A stretch of 64,000 nt of DNA from an uncultured Prevotellaceae bacterium (GTDB taxonomy: Bacteria; Bacteroidota; Bacteroidia; Bacteroidales; Bacteroidaceae). Positions 1-8,288 of the stretch are shown piece after piece. The translations under genes and the position numbers were made by a program. The first letter of the stretch is position 1, and each line of letters starts with the position of its first letter. Where the stretch lies: NCBI GenBank assembly GCA_902800245.1, contig CADCDY010000009.1, positions 35,580 through 99,579 on the forward strand, read 5' to 3'. The notes below the pieces were generated by a model. The model was not told the DNA's origin and searched no databases. It saw only the letters and a program-made list of their open reading frames with translations.

Positions 1-375
1 ATTGCACAAGAGTACGGTCGTGACGTCTTTGCATTCCCTGGCGCTGTGGGAATGTCGTTCAGCGAAGGCTGCAACAAGATGATTCGCAACAATACGGCGG
101 CCCTCATCACGTCGGCAGAGGACCTGTTGGAGAGTCTGGGTTGGCAGACAATGCAGCAAAAACCAGAGGCCGTGGAGCGTCAACTGTTTCCTGACCTCAC
201 GCCTGAAGAGCAGCAGGTTGTTGGACTGCTCCAGCAAACAAACGACTTGCAACTGAATATCATCAGCGTCAAGAGCAATATCCCCATCGGACAACTTACG
301 GCCCTGCTCTTTTCGCTGGAGATGAAGGGAATCGTAAAACCGCTGGCAGGCGGAACGTACCACTTGGTGAGCTAA
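1..375 (+). CDS. dprA: DNA-processing protein DprA, C-terminal part (5' end outside window)
   Basis: The reading frame is open from base 1, so this is the 3' part of a gene that starts upstream. DprA loads RecA onto incoming single-stranded DNA during transformation. The visible part holds the end of the Rossmann-like core (FAFPGAVG, then EGCNKMIRNNTAALI, matching the conserved G-x-x-G-x-N-x-L-I region) and a C-terminal winged-helix domain (about the last 60 residues, from PEEQQVVGLLQ). The GTG at 46 is not a real start because conserved DprA sequence continues 5' of it. The dihydrouridine synthase gene follows on the same strand after 55 bp. Confidence 0.9.
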   Translation: MAQEYGRDVFAFPGAVGMSFSEGCNKMIRNNTAALITSAEDLLESLGWQTMQQKPEAVERQLFPDLTPEEQQVVGLLQQTNDLQLNIISVKSNIPIGQLTALLFSLEMKGIVKPLAGGTYHLVS

Positions 376-430
376 GAGGTGAGAGGGATTCGCAACGCCA
401 CACTCTGCTGGCAGAGAAGAAGTAAGAGAA

Positions 431-1411
431 ATGAAGATTGGAAACATAGAATTAGGCGAGCGTCCCGTTTTCCTGGCCCCAATGGAGGACGTGACGGATA
501 TTGGGTTCCGCATGCTGTGTAAACGCTTCGGTGCCGCAATGGTTTATACGGAATTTGTCAGTGCTGAGGCACTCGTACGCGACGTGAAGTCGACGGTGAA
601 GAAACTCACCATCAGTGACGAGGAACGACCCGTGGGTATTCAGATTTACGGTCGTGACGTCGACGCGATGGTAGAGGCCGCAAAGATTGTAGAACAGGCA
701 GGTCCGGACCTCATCGACCTGAACTTCGGCTGTCCTGTAAAGAAGGTTGCAGGCAAGGGTGCTGGTGCCGGTATGCTACAAAACATCCCTAAGATGCTGG
801 AGATTACACAGAAGGTGGTACAGGCCGTAAAACTACCCGTTACTGCCAAAACCCGCTTGGGCTGGAACCACGAACAACTCATCATCACCACGTTGGCTGA
901 ACAGTTACAAGACTGCGGCATTCAGGCACTAACCATTCATGGTCGCACCCGCAGTCAGATGTATACGGGCAATGCCGATTGGACGCTCATCGGTGAGGTA
1001 AAGCGCAATCCTCGCATCCATATTCCCATTATTGGCAATGGCGATATCAAGTCGTTGGACGATGCCGACAAAGCCTTCGACACTTATGGCGTCGACGCTG
1101 TGATGATAGGTCGTGCCACCTTCGGATGTCCTTGGATATTCAGTCGTCAGGAGCTCACACTCAGCGAAAAGATTGACGTCCTGAAAGAACAGCTACGCAT
1201 CAACATCGAACGCTGCGATACGGAGGAGATGCGCTCCAAAGGGAAGTCCGCCGAACTCTGCGGCATCCTGCATACTCGTCGCCATCTGGCTGCCTCCCCC
1301 ATCTTCAAAGGCATTCCCAATTTCCGCGAGACACGTATCGCTATGCTCCGCGCAGAAAAAACGGATGACCTCTTGGCCATCCTTGAAGCGTGCAGACAAC
1401 GGTTAGGATAA
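431..1411 (+). CDS. dusB: tRNA-dihydrouridine synthase (DusB family)
   Basis: FMN-dependent enzyme that reduces specific uridines in the tRNA D-loop to dihydrouridine. The 326-residue length is normal. The TIM-barrel start RPVFLAPMEDVTD (about 11-23), the catalytic-cysteine motif NFGCPVKKVAGKGAGAG (Cys101) and the phosphate-binding stretch GNGDIKS followed by GVDAVMIGRA are all present. The start ATG is the first in frame after the dprA stop. The gene is convergent with the ABC exporter, with only 9 bp between stop codons. The family is certain; the B subtype rests on general resemblance. Confidence 0.93.
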   Translation: MKIGNIELGERPVFLAPMEDVTDIGFRMLCKRFGAAMVYTEFVSAEALVRDVKSTVKKLTISDEERPVGIQIYGRDVDAMVEAAKIVEQAGPDLIDLNFGCPVKKVAGKGAGAGMLQNIPKMLEITQKVVQAVKLPVTAKTRLGWNHEQLIITTLAEQLQDCGIQALTIHGRTRSQMYTGNADWTLIGEVKRNPRIHIPIIGNGDIKSLDDADKAFDTYGVDAVMIGRATFGCPWIFSRQELTLSEKIDVLKEQLRINIERCDTEEMRSKGKSAELCGILHTRRHLAASPIFKGIPNFRETRIAMLRAEKTDDLLAILEACRQRLG

Positions 1412-1420
1412 AGAAACCTT

Positions 1421-3007
1421 TCAACTGAAACGTACCACTTCATCGCACAGGTCCGCAACGACGGAACGATGAGTGATGAGCAGGACGGTGGTGGAAGGGA
1501 ATGCTTCAAACAGACGGGAGAACAGTTTCTGCTCCGTCGCTTCGTCGAGCGAACTACTGATTTCGTCAAGCAGGAGGATGCCGCCATTACGCAGCAAACC
1601 GCGGGCAATGGCGATACGTTGTGCCTGACCCTCGCTGAGACCGCCACCACGTTCACCAAGTTCGGTATTGATACCTTCCAACAGGTCGAAGGCGAAATCG
1701 GCACAAGCCACATGCAGCACTTTACACAATTCATCGTCAGTAGCATCGGGTTTCGCCAATTGCAGGTTATAACGGATGGTACCACTCATCAGCGTGTTAC
1801 CCTGCGGCACGAAACAGCAGTCACCGCCCACCGTAACCTTACCCTCCGTGGGTTGAATAAGACCGAGTATCAGGCGGAACACCGTTGTCTTGCCAATACC
1901 CGTCTCACCCATGATGGCCGTCTTCGTACCGGGCTTGAACTCATGGGTGAAATGGTTTAGTATTTCGCGGTCACCCTTGGCATAGCGGAAACTCACATCT
2001 TCAAAGCGAATACCACCATCATCCATCTTACATCTGCCATCTTCCTTCTTACTTCTTCCTTCAGACTTCTCCAATTCCTCCAAACGGTCGATACTGGCCG
2101 TAGCATGAATAATGCCAGGCACCATGTTCAGCAGTTGGAGAATAGGATGCTGAATCATACCGACGAGCTGCAGGAACGAGGTCATCACGCCAAACGTAAT
2201 CGTGCCATTACGCAGGCCAATACCACCCCAGACAAACGCCAGCAAATAACCCAGTCCGAAGGCACAGCCCATAATGAGTCGTGTGACGACCGTGAATCGC
2301 AAACGACGGATGACGTTGCCCTTCAATCGTTGCTGCATGGTGTCGAGACGGTTGGTCACCCACTCTTCACTGCCTAAGGAACGCAACACGGCATTATGTT
2401 CCATACCCTCCTGCACCTGCATCTGAATGCGGCTCTCGTCCTTACGGATGTCAAGTGTCATCTGGCGCAACCGACGGGCAATAAGCTTGCCAAAGACAAT
2501 AGCCAGCGGCGTCAGCAATAACAAAGCCCAAGCCAGACGGGTGTCAAACCATTGCATGAGCAGGAATGCACCGCTGAGCTGTATCATCGTAATCAGCATC
2601 TGAGGAATGGTGTCAGTACTAACACCGCTCACCTGATCGATATCCTTCGCCAGTCGTGAGGTGATATCGCCTGAGTGCAACTCGTCACCGTCGAAAAGCT
2701 GGCGACGGAACAGGCTACTGAAGATACGCAGTCGGAGAGCATTCGTCTGACGGACGCCAGCCGTTGTGGTCAACCAGAAACCAACCTGTCGGAGCACGAC
2801 ACCACCCACAACGGTCAGCACGAGCCAAAGAACCATACGGAGCACATCGTCAACCGAACCAGTACGGATGGTCTCGTCAATAAACCGCTTGCTGAGCAAT
2901 ATCATCAACAGTCCCAGTGCGACCTGCACGATGCCAATCACAATGCGGACCGCAGAATTCCAGCGGATGCCACGAGAGTTTGTCCACAACCAGACTACGT
3001 ACTTCAT
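1421..3007 (-). CDS. ABC exporter, fused membrane and ATPase domains (RiPP-like cassette)
   Basis: A 528-residue half-transporter: an N-terminal six-helix membrane domain (about 1-310) followed by a nucleotide-binding domain. The ATPase part has Walker A GETGIGKTT, signature LSEGQAQRIAIARG and Walker B ILLLDEISSSLDE. There is no N-terminal C39 peptidase domain, so any leader removal would need a separate protease, and the S26-like gene upstream is the obvious candidate. It is the last gene of a four-gene unit and starts 35 bp after the PqqD-like gene. Substrate unknown; export of a modified peptide is inferred from context. Confidence 0.88.
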   Translation of the reverse strand: MKYVVWLWTNSRGIRWNSAVRIVIGIVQVALGLLMILLSKRFIDETIRTGSVDDVLRMVLWLVLTVVGGVVLRQVGFWLTTTAGVRQTNALRLRIFSSLFRRQLFDGDELHSGDITSRLAKDIDQVSGVSTDTIPQMLITMIQLSGAFLLMQWFDTRLAWALLLLTPLAIVFGKLIARRLRQMTLDIRKDESRIQMQVQEGMEHNAVLRSLGSEEWVTNRLDTMQQRLKGNVIRRLRFTVVTRLIMGCAFGLGYLLAFVWGGIGLRNGTITFGVMTSFLQLVGMIQHPILQLLNMVPGIIHATASIDRLEELEKSEGRSKKEDGRCKMDDGGIRFEDVSFRYAKGDREILNHFTHEFKPGTKTAIMGETGIGKTTVFRLILGLIQPTEGKVTVGGDCCFVPQGNTLMSGTIRYNLQLAKPDATDDELCKVLHVACADFAFDLLEGINTELGERGGGLSEGQAQRIAIARGLLRNGGILLLDEISSSLDEATEQKLFSRLFEAFPSTTVLLITHRSVVADLCDEVVRFS

Positions 3008-3042
3008 GCTTTTACGACCACAGATTACGCAGATTGAACGGA

Positions 3043-3312
3043 TTACTCAACGACTTCGACCTCCTGCCATTGGGCAAGGATGCCTTCGACGTCCTTGCGG
3101 GCTGCTGCCGGCTCAACGTCATATTCCTCGCAGAGTTTCTCCGTCAGCGATTCTGCTGTAAAGTCTTCTTGCTCCACAGCCTGTTTCCACAACCATGCTG
3201 CCGTCTCGTTCAGGGCCAGCAGCTTGCCGAAATTCACAGCACCAAGGCCTTCGCCTACTATCACATGTTCGCCACACACTTCGCGCAGCACAAATCCTTT
3301 CTTGATTTTCAT
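3043..3312 (-). CDS. PqqD-like peptide-binding protein (RiPP recognition element)
   Basis: An 89-residue protein with the PqqD fold pattern: N-terminal beta strands (FVLREVCGEHVIVGEG), the N-ETAAWLW helix typical of the family, then helices with a Cys-Glu-Glu-Tyr-Asp-Val turn and an acidic end. PqqD-like proteins bind the leader of a precursor peptide and present it to modifying enzymes. Its ATG overlaps the stop of the S26-like gene by 4 bp, so the two are probably translationally coupled. No precursor peptide was recognised nearby. Confidence 0.82.
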   Translation of the reverse strand: MKIKKGFVLREVCGEHVIVGEGLGAVNFGKLLALNETAAWLWKQAVEQEDFTAESLTEKLCEEYDVEPAAARKDVEGILAQWQEVEVVE

Positions 3313-3740
3313 AATCGTCTGTATATTGCTAAAATGTATCTTCTAATGGGACGCAGGTGCCACCAGGCCTTCATAGCCTTCTGGCGCCACCTATTATATA
3401 TATCGTGCGTACGACCCTTGACGTCAACCACGTGGGTCACCAGCGCCTTGACATCGTCCGTCGTACAATGTTCCACGCCAACAATGTTACCATCGCCCAT
3501 CAGCGTAACATGCTCACCGTCGATGCGAATGATGCGGTGTACCACATATCGGCAGCCTTCCACCCAGGCCAACACGATGTCGCCTACCTGCGCATGAAGG
3601 GGTTTCGTCAGGATGACGCTCTCCTTGCCTCCGATGATAAACGGCAGCATGCTCTGTCCGTTGACAGGCAGCGTCACGCTCACACCGTCATCCACCAGTC
3701 GGATGGCCTCTTCCAATATCCGCTCGTCAGTAATCATCAT
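3309..3740 (-). CDS. S24/S26-like serine peptidase, Ser-His signal-peptidase type
   Basis: A 143-residue protein with the signal-peptidase catalytic fold. The nucleophile motif is NGQSMLP (Ser30), followed by GDIVLA (53-58), VVHRII (His68) and MGDGN (Asp82). A histidine sits where bacterial LepB has lysine, as in Sec11/SipW-type signal peptidases. There is no obvious N-terminal membrane anchor; the C-terminus is basic and aromatic. It overlaps both neighbours by 4 bp (kinase upstream, PqqD downstream). A role in trimming a peptide leader is inferred; a LexA-type regulator is unlikely because there is no DNA-binding domain. Confidence 0.78.
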   Translation of the reverse strand: MMITDERILEEAIRLVDDGVSVTLPVNGQSMLPFIIGGKESVILTKPLHAQVGDIVLAWVEGCRYVVHRIIRIDGEHVTLMGDGNIVGVEHCTTDDVKALVTHVVDVKGRTHDIYNRWRQKAMKAWWHLRPIRRYILAIYRRL

Positions 3741-4606
3741 TGCTCTTTACTAATTTCCGTGCAACACAACACCGCTGCTGCCTCGTCAGGCAGACACTCC
3801 AGATACCACATCGGCACCGAAGATGCCAGCACGTTCTCCGTCTGGTGCAGTCCGTCGGCAATGCGTTCGTCCCAGCGCTTGCCACTGATGCTCGACACCA
3901 ACGACGCATAGGCATGAATACCCGTCAGACGCCGGATCTTATTATAGGGCGCCTGATGCAACAGCACGATACCACCCAATGGATAGCTCACATTACGATA
4001 GCAGGGCGTCTTGCCGCTCCACGGCGAGCCGTAAACGCGGGCGACGGTTCCCCCGTTGCCATCATCATCAATTCGCACCACAGGATTATCGTCGTTCGCC
4101 AGTTCCGTACCACCGATATACTTCAGCCATAAACCAGCATGCGTGCTCTTGCCCGTGCCGCTCGGCCCCAGAAACATATAACCCTTACCCTGATAGCTGA
4201 CAATGGCTGCATGGAACAACACCGTTGACAGCCCTGCTGTCGCCAGCGCAAACAATACCATCAGCGCATTGTCGATGGCCATCTTCGTATGTCGTCCTGT
4301 CGGGATGAGTCGTCCCTCGCGATAGTCGGCACTACACACCAGCCATCCTGCCGTCTCGTTCCACCAGCGGAATTCAAACACCGGCCGCCCGTCGGCAGTC
4401 TTACCACAGATAATGTCCTGTCCCTCGTCTTCCTGTCGCAGCTCTTCTTTAAAGAGTGGCACCTCGCTGCCCTCTACACTCAAAGAAAACAAAGCGTCAG
4501 TTCCCTGAACCGCAAACGGCGCATAGTTCTTCATCAGCGCAAAGACCTCAGCCTCGCCACTGACACCGAACACGTGCCCTGCCACCTTATAATATCTTGT
4601 CATCAA
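3737..4606 (-). CDS. HPr-kinase-related protein (peptide-tailoring kinase type)
   Basis: A 289-residue protein with a P-loop GPSGTGKS at 147-154 preceded by FHAA (His132), then ANDDNP (170-175) and GSPWSGK (193-199). This is the order of catalytic elements in HPr kinase/phosphorylase relatives; some family members in lasso-peptide clusters phosphorylate the peptide. The N-terminal 125 residues lack the classical HprK regulatory domain and no HPr gene is nearby. It is the first gene of the operon, preceded by a promoter at 4632-4662. Role in peptide modification is inferred from the adjoining PqqD, peptidase and exporter genes. Confidence 0.75.
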   Translation of the reverse strand: MMTRYYKVAGHVFGVSGEAEVFALMKNYAPFAVQGTDALFSLSVEGSEVPLFKEELRQEDEGQDIICGKTADGRPVFEFRWWNETAGWLVCSADYREGRLIPTGRHTKMAIDNALMVLFALATAGLSTVLFHAAIVSYQGKGYMFLGPSGTGKSTHAGLWLKYIGGTELANDDNPVVRIDDDGNGGTVARVYGSPWSGKTPCYRNVSYPLGGIVLLHQAPYNKIRRLTGIHAYASLVSSISGKRWDERIADGLHQTENVLASSVPMWYLECLPDEAAAVLCCTEISKEQ

Positions 4607-4631
4607 GTCTAATATTTTTCGTTAGTGCCCG

Positions 4632-4662
4632 CGAAGGTACGAAAAAATGAACAAAACACAAA
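4632..4662 (-). promoter_or_regulatory. Promoter of the RiPP-like cassette
   Basis: On the minus strand, TTTG (4659-4662) is separated by 19 bp from TACCTTCG (4632-4639), close to the Bacteroidetes form TTTG-N19-TAnnTTTG. Transcription would begin near 4628, about 22 nt before the kinase start codon. The -7 element has C instead of T at its seventh position. Confidence 0.55.
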
Positions 4663-4792
4663 AGGAAAGTTCATTTTTCTTTTCTTTTTCCCGCGAAAAG
4701 GCACCAAAAAAGCGCTGTGACCACCATTGTGGCATAGCCATCCGACCCTAGGGTATGAGAAACTCCATGTAGTCGCAACATTTTTCCTCCAC

Positions 4793-5059
4793 CGATGCTC
4801 AGACCTCCCTCAACCAAATTCTACCGAAACTCAGTCGGAGAGGCCTCGGAGGAACCCTAGAGCAACCCCAGAGCAAAATCCTACCGCCGACGACAGGGGG
4901 AAAGTGCCGAGGAAACAGGGATTTTGTAGGGATGTAGTAGGGAGCAAATGCCTAGGTAAGCAGTTGTTGGCGGGCGTGCATATTAATAAGCACGGCCGTG
5001 CTTATTATTGCGGGTGGTCGTGCTTATCATTGCGGGCGACCGCCCGCGACCGGTTTTTT
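4793..5059. repeat. Intergenic degenerate array with 22-bp register (array A)
   Basis: The 463-bp gap between the kinase and esterase genes carries no convincing gene. From about 4793 to 5059 it consists of some twelve units in a fixed 22-bp register. Examples: units starting AGTGCC at 4903 and AATGCC at 4947 (44 bp apart), and two near-identical units starting GGCCGTGCTTAT at 4994 and GGTCGTGCTTAT at 5016. Between 4837 and 4880 each 22-bp unit splits into two similar 11-mers (GGAGAGGCCTC/GGAGGAACCCT; AGAGCAACCCC/AGAGCAAAATC). A perfect 22-bp palindrome centred on GGCC occupies 4985-5006. The 4607-4790 part holds the promoter and A/T-rich sequence only. Confidence 0.8.
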
Positions 5060-5069
5060 GAGTATTATG

Positions 5070-6200
5070 TTAGTACCAGTTCATCAGCTGGCGGAGGAAG
5101 ACGGTGAGTTCGGCGGCCATCTTTTCGTCTTGGTAGATGTTGGGGTGCCAGTCGTTGCCGTAGAAGGCATTGTTGTCGATGGGAGGCATATCGAAACGAT
5201 ATACCTGCTTGTCGCCAGACTTCTGAGCCTCGGCAGCCGCCTCATTCAACAATCGTTTCTGCAATTCCAACTCCTTATTATATAACATAGTACCCGTGAG
5301 GAACACAATCTTTGCCTTGGGATTGTGCTGGCGAACCATCTTCAGCAGTTTATGGTAGTTCTGTTTCAGCAGTTTTTCATCGTAGTTGGGCGTCGAGAGG
5401 TCGTTGGTTCCCAGATTGATGCAGACAACATCGGGCTGATAGCGGTTGAAGTCCCACTTTTCACGCAAGAATGTCGGCTGTTTGCGGAGGTCTGGATTCC
5501 AGGCATAACCCGTGTATTCGTATTGTGCAGGCATGTTCGACTCCGGATTACCCGCCTTGGGACCATTGTAATTACGGTAAGCTCCGATACCACTGCGAGC
5601 GACGACCCAGTGCTGGGCCTCCAGATTGCGGGCAGCAATCGAGGCGTATGAATAGTAGTGGTTCTCGGTGGCATAGTCGAAGCCCTCTTCCTTTTTGAGG
5701 CCCTCGTTACCATAGCCACAGGTGATGGAATTGCCGATGAATTCGATCTTTCTTGACGGAAGGGCGGGCGGAGGCACGAGCTGACGGCCCTTGTCGAGCA
5801 CAAAGCCCCAGAACTCAGGGAAGAACTCATAACCCTCAATGACGTACATCAATCGCACCAAGTGACGACCGTCTGGCAATGCCGTTGCCAACGTGACTAC
5901 TGAGTCGCGCTCCCCTCGGAAGGCAACCTTGAAAGGCTCGGCCTGGTCAATCTGTGCCATGAAGTAGCCGCTACGGGGTTTGGCAATCATGCGGAGCGAC
6001 GTACCTTCGAAGGCCGCAATAATCTGTACGCCAGGGAAATTCCACGCCGGACGCTCAGGATTGGCAAAACTGATGCGACCCGTATATTGGATGCACGGAT
6101 CGGTGGGTTTAATGACGGTTCCCTTCAACGGAACGGTAGTGATAGCAGAGGCTACACAGGCAGTCAAGGCGACCAAAAGGGTAAAGAATGTACGTTTCAT
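5070..6200 (-). CDS. Exported SGNH/GDSL esterase (CE2-like acetyl-xylan esterase)
   Basis: A 376-residue exported protein: signal peptide in the first ~19 residues (MKRTFFTLLVALTACVASA), an N-terminal beta-sandwich domain (about 20-145) and an SGNH hydrolase domain. Catalytic blocks are IEFIGNSITCGYGNEG (Ser), INLGTNDLS (Asn) and NDWHPNIYQD (Asp/His). The layout of beta domain plus SGNH domain fits carbohydrate esterase family 2, which removes acetyl groups from xylan and related glycans. It is transcribed alone, divergent from ruvB; its likely -7 element (TAATTTTG, minus strand, 6226-6233) overlaps the ruvB promoter. The stop codon directly borders array A. Confidence 0.85.
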   Translation of the reverse strand: MKRTFFTLLVALTACVASAITTVPLKGTVIKPTDPCIQYTGRISFANPERPAWNFPGVQIIAAFEGTSLRMIAKPRSGYFMAQIDQAEPFKVAFRGERDSVVTLATALPDGRHLVRLMYVIEGYEFFPEFWGFVLDKGRQLVPPPALPSRKIEFIGNSITCGYGNEGLKKEEGFDYATENHYYSYASIAARNLEAQHWVVARSGIGAYRNYNGPKAGNPESNMPAQYEYTGYAWNPDLRKQPTFLREKWDFNRYQPDVVCINLGTNDLSTPNYDEKLLKQNYHKLLKMVRQHNPKAKIVFLTGTMLYNKELELQKRLLNEAAAEAQKSGDKQVYRFDMPPIDNNAFYGNDWHPNIYQDEKMAAELTVFLRQLMNWY

Positions 6201-6221
6201 AAATAGGTTTTTACTAATTTG

Positions 6222-6254
6222 TTTGCAAAATTACAAAAAAAATGCGTAACTTTG
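6222..6254 (+). promoter_or_regulatory. Promoter of ruvB
   Basis: TTTG (6222-6225) and TAACTTTG (6247-6254) with a 21-bp spacer. Transcription from about 6259 leaves a leader of roughly 17 nt before the ATG at 6276 and excludes the in-frame ATG at 6219. The element overlaps a minus-strand TAATTTTG (6226-6233) serving the divergent esterase. Confidence 0.7.
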
Positions 6255-6275
6255 CGCACAAAAGCAAGAAAAAAG

Positions 6276-7313
6276 ATGATGGACGAAGATTTTGACATCC
6301 GCCAGGAGCAAATAAGTTCCAACGAAAAGGAATTTGAAAACGCCCTCAGACCGCTGTCGTTCAACGACTTCAGCGGTCAGCAGCAGGTGGTGGAGAATCT
6401 GGAGGTGTTTGTCGAAGCAGCGAAATATCGTGGCGAGCCCCTTGACCACGTTTTGCTACATGGCCCCCCGGGACTGGGTAAGACGACGCTCTCCAATATC
6501 ATTGCCAACGAGTTGGGCGTGGGATTCAAGATAACCAGCGGTCCCGTGCTCGATAAACCTGGCGATTTAGCAGGTATCCTGACGTCGCTGGAGAAGAACG
6601 ACGTGCTGTTTATCGACGAAATTCACCGCTTGTCTCCTGTCGTCGAAGAGTACCTCTACTCGGCTATGGAGGACTATCGTATCGACATCATGATTGACAA
6701 AGGCCCGTCAGCTCGCAGCATCCAGATTGACCTCAACCCGTTTACGCTCGTGGGGGCTACCACACGTAGCGGTCTGCTGACGGCTCCCCTTCGTGCTCGT
6801 TTTGGCATCAATATGCATTTGCAGTATTACGACCCTGCAACCCTGCAGCGAATCATCGAACGCTCGGCATCTATCCTGCGCGTACCTATTACTACTGAAG
6901 CCTCCGACGAAATTGCCCGTCGCTCACGTGGCACGCCCCGTATTGCCAATGCCCTGTTGCGTCGTGTCCGCGACTTCGCACAAGTGAAGGGTACAGGAAA
7001 GATTGACTCCAATATCACCAAGATAGCCCTGAAGGCGCTGAATATCGACCAATATGGACTGGACGAGATAGACAATCGCATCTTGTTGACCATCATCGAC
7101 AAGTTCCGTGGTGGCCCGGTTGGCATTACCACTATCGCCACAGCCATTGGTGAGGATGCCGGCACCGTTGAGGAAGTTTACGAGCCCTTCCTCATCATGG
7201 AGGGTTTCATCAAGCGCACCCCTCGCGGCCGTATGGTGACAGAACTGGCATACAAGCACTTCGGACGCAATCCGTATTCGGGCAACATCATGGAACCGAA
7301 CCTATTCGAATAA
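6276..7313 (+). CDS. ruvB: Holliday junction branch migration DNA helicase RuvB
   Basis: 345-residue AAA+ motor that drives branch migration of Holliday junctions with RuvA and feeds RuvC. Walker [10 protein letters not shown], Walker B LFIDEIH, sensor [18 protein letters not shown] and the C-terminal winged helix ending in [13 protein letters not shown] are all present. The start at 6276 (or the adjacent ATG at 6279) is chosen because the predicted promoter ends at 6254. coaD follows after a short run of TTGATAATTG repeats. Confidence 0.97.
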   Translation: MMDEDFDIRQEQISSNEKEFENALRPLSFNDFSGQQQVVENLEVFVEAAKYRGEPLDHVLLHGPPGLGKTTLSNIIANELGVGFKITSGPVLDKPGDLAGILTSLEKNDVLFIDEIHRLSPVVEEYLYSAMEDYRIDIMIDKGPSARSIQIDLNPFTLVGATTRSGLLTAPLRARFGINMHLQYYDPATLQRIIERSASILRVPITTEASDEIARRSRGTPRIANALLRRVRDFAQVKGTGKIDSNITKIALKALNIDQYGLDEIDNRILLTIIDKFRGGPVGITTIATAIGEDAGTVEEVYEPFLIMEGFIKRTPRGRMVTELAYKHFGRNPYSGNIMEPNLFE

Positions 7314-7343
7314 TTGATAATTGATAATTGAAAATTGATAATT

Positions 7344-7820
7344 ATGAGGACAGGAATATTCGTTGGGAGCTTCAACCCGTTTACTGTGGGTCACGATTCT
7401 GTCGTGACCAGAGCCCTCCCGCTGTTCGACCGCTTGGTGATTGGCGTGGTGGGCGACCAAGTACACAAGCCCGATATGCCATCAGCTGAAGAACGTGTCA
7501 GGGCCATTGCCGAGCTTTACAAAGACGAGCCGGCCATAGAAGTAAAGCCCTACTACGGCTTGGCTGTTGACTTCGCCAAAGCAGAAAACGCCCATTTTAT
7601 CGTGAAAGGCGTCCGTTCTGTCAAGGATTTCGAATACGAACGCGAGCAGGCAGACATCAATCGCGAACTCAGTGGCGTAGAGACTATCCTACTCTATTCA
7701 GAACCGCAATATTCGTCCATTTCATCGAGTATGGTGCGCGAATTGCAGCATTTCGGCGTGGATGTAACGCCGTTCCTTCCGAAGCGAAAAGACAAACAAT
7801 TCGACGTCATAACGGTATAA
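7344..7820 (+). CDS. coaD: Pantetheine-phosphate adenylyltransferase
   Basis: 158-residue enzyme that adds AMP to 4'-phosphopantetheine in the penultimate step of coenzyme A synthesis. The nucleotidyltransferase motif GSFNPFTVGH (8-17) and the C-terminal YSSISSSMVREL (ISSTxxR-type) are clear, with VKGVRSVKDFEYE in between. ATG at 7344 fits the family N-terminus better than the upstream TTG at 7335. The stop codon lies inside the first copy of a 30-bp tandem duplication leading into ybeY. Confidence 0.95.
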   Translation: MRTGIFVGSFNPFTVGHDSVVTRALPLFDRLVIGVVGDQVHKPDMPSAEERVRAIAELYKDEPAIEVKPYYGLAVDFAKAENAHFIVKGVRSVKDFEYEREQADINRELSGVETILLYSEPQYSSISSSMVRELQHFGVDVTPFLPKRKDKQFDVITV

Positions 7821-7870
7821 CATAATAACGATTTCCTATGAACGGTATAACGTAATAACGATTTCCTATG
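7811..7870 (+). repeat. 30-bp tandem duplication covering the coaD stop and ybeY start
   Basis: Bases 7811-7840 and 7841-7870 are identical except for one base (A at 7822, G at 7852). The first copy contains the coaD stop, the second the ybeY start ATG. The ATG that ends the first copy (7838) opens a five-codon frame ending in TAA, so the duplication created a mini-ORF ahead of ybeY. Confidence 0.95.
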
Positions 7871-8278
7871 ATTACCTATTCTTCAGAAAACGTCAAGTTC
7901 CCCAACATCAAGCGTCGCGAGACGACCGCATGGATTCGACGCGTGGCAGCAACCTATGGCAAGAAAGTTGGAGAAGTGGGCTATCTCTTTTGTGATGATG
8001 AGCATATCCTCTCCGTCAACCGCGAGTACTTGGGGCACGATTACTATACCGACATCATCACCTTCGACTATGACGAAGGCAATGTGGTGAATGGCGATTT
8101 GGTCATTTCGCTGGATACTGTCCGCTCGAATGCGGAACTATTCAAAAAGGATTACGACGAGGAGCTTCATCGTGTCATCATTCACGGCATCTTGCACCTT
8201 TGTGGATTGAACGACAAAGGGCCTGGCGAGCGCGAAAAAATGGAGGCAGCCGAGAATGCCGCCTTAGCATTGCGCTGA
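7868..8278 (+). CDS. ybeY: Endoribonuclease YbeY
   Basis: 136-residue metal-dependent RNase involved in 16S rRNA 3'-end maturation and ribosome quality control. The family signatures are YTDIITFDY, NGDLVISLDTV and the zinc motif HGILHLCGLND near residues 106-116; the third ligand position differs from the classical His, as I recall for other Bacteroidetes homologues. The gene follows coaD with 47 bp between stop and start, filled mostly by the 30-bp duplication. Confidence 0.92.
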   Translation: MITYSSENVKFPNIKRRETTAWIRRVAATYGKKVGEVGYLFCDDEHILSVNREYLGHDYYTDIITFDYDEGNVVNGDLVISLDTVRSNAELFKKDYDEELHRVIIHGILHLCGLNDKGPGEREKMEAAENAALALR

Positions 8279-8288
8279 TACTTCCAAA

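Noticed and set aside
4622-4741. 39-codon minus-strand frame upstream of the kinase gene, considered as a RiPP precursor
   Set aside because: It runs through the predicted cassette promoter, has no leader/core pattern, and its end is A/T-rich low-complexity sequence.
4727-5107. 126-residue plus-strand frame across array A
   Set aside because: It lies on repeat units and runs into the esterase gene end; no family features.
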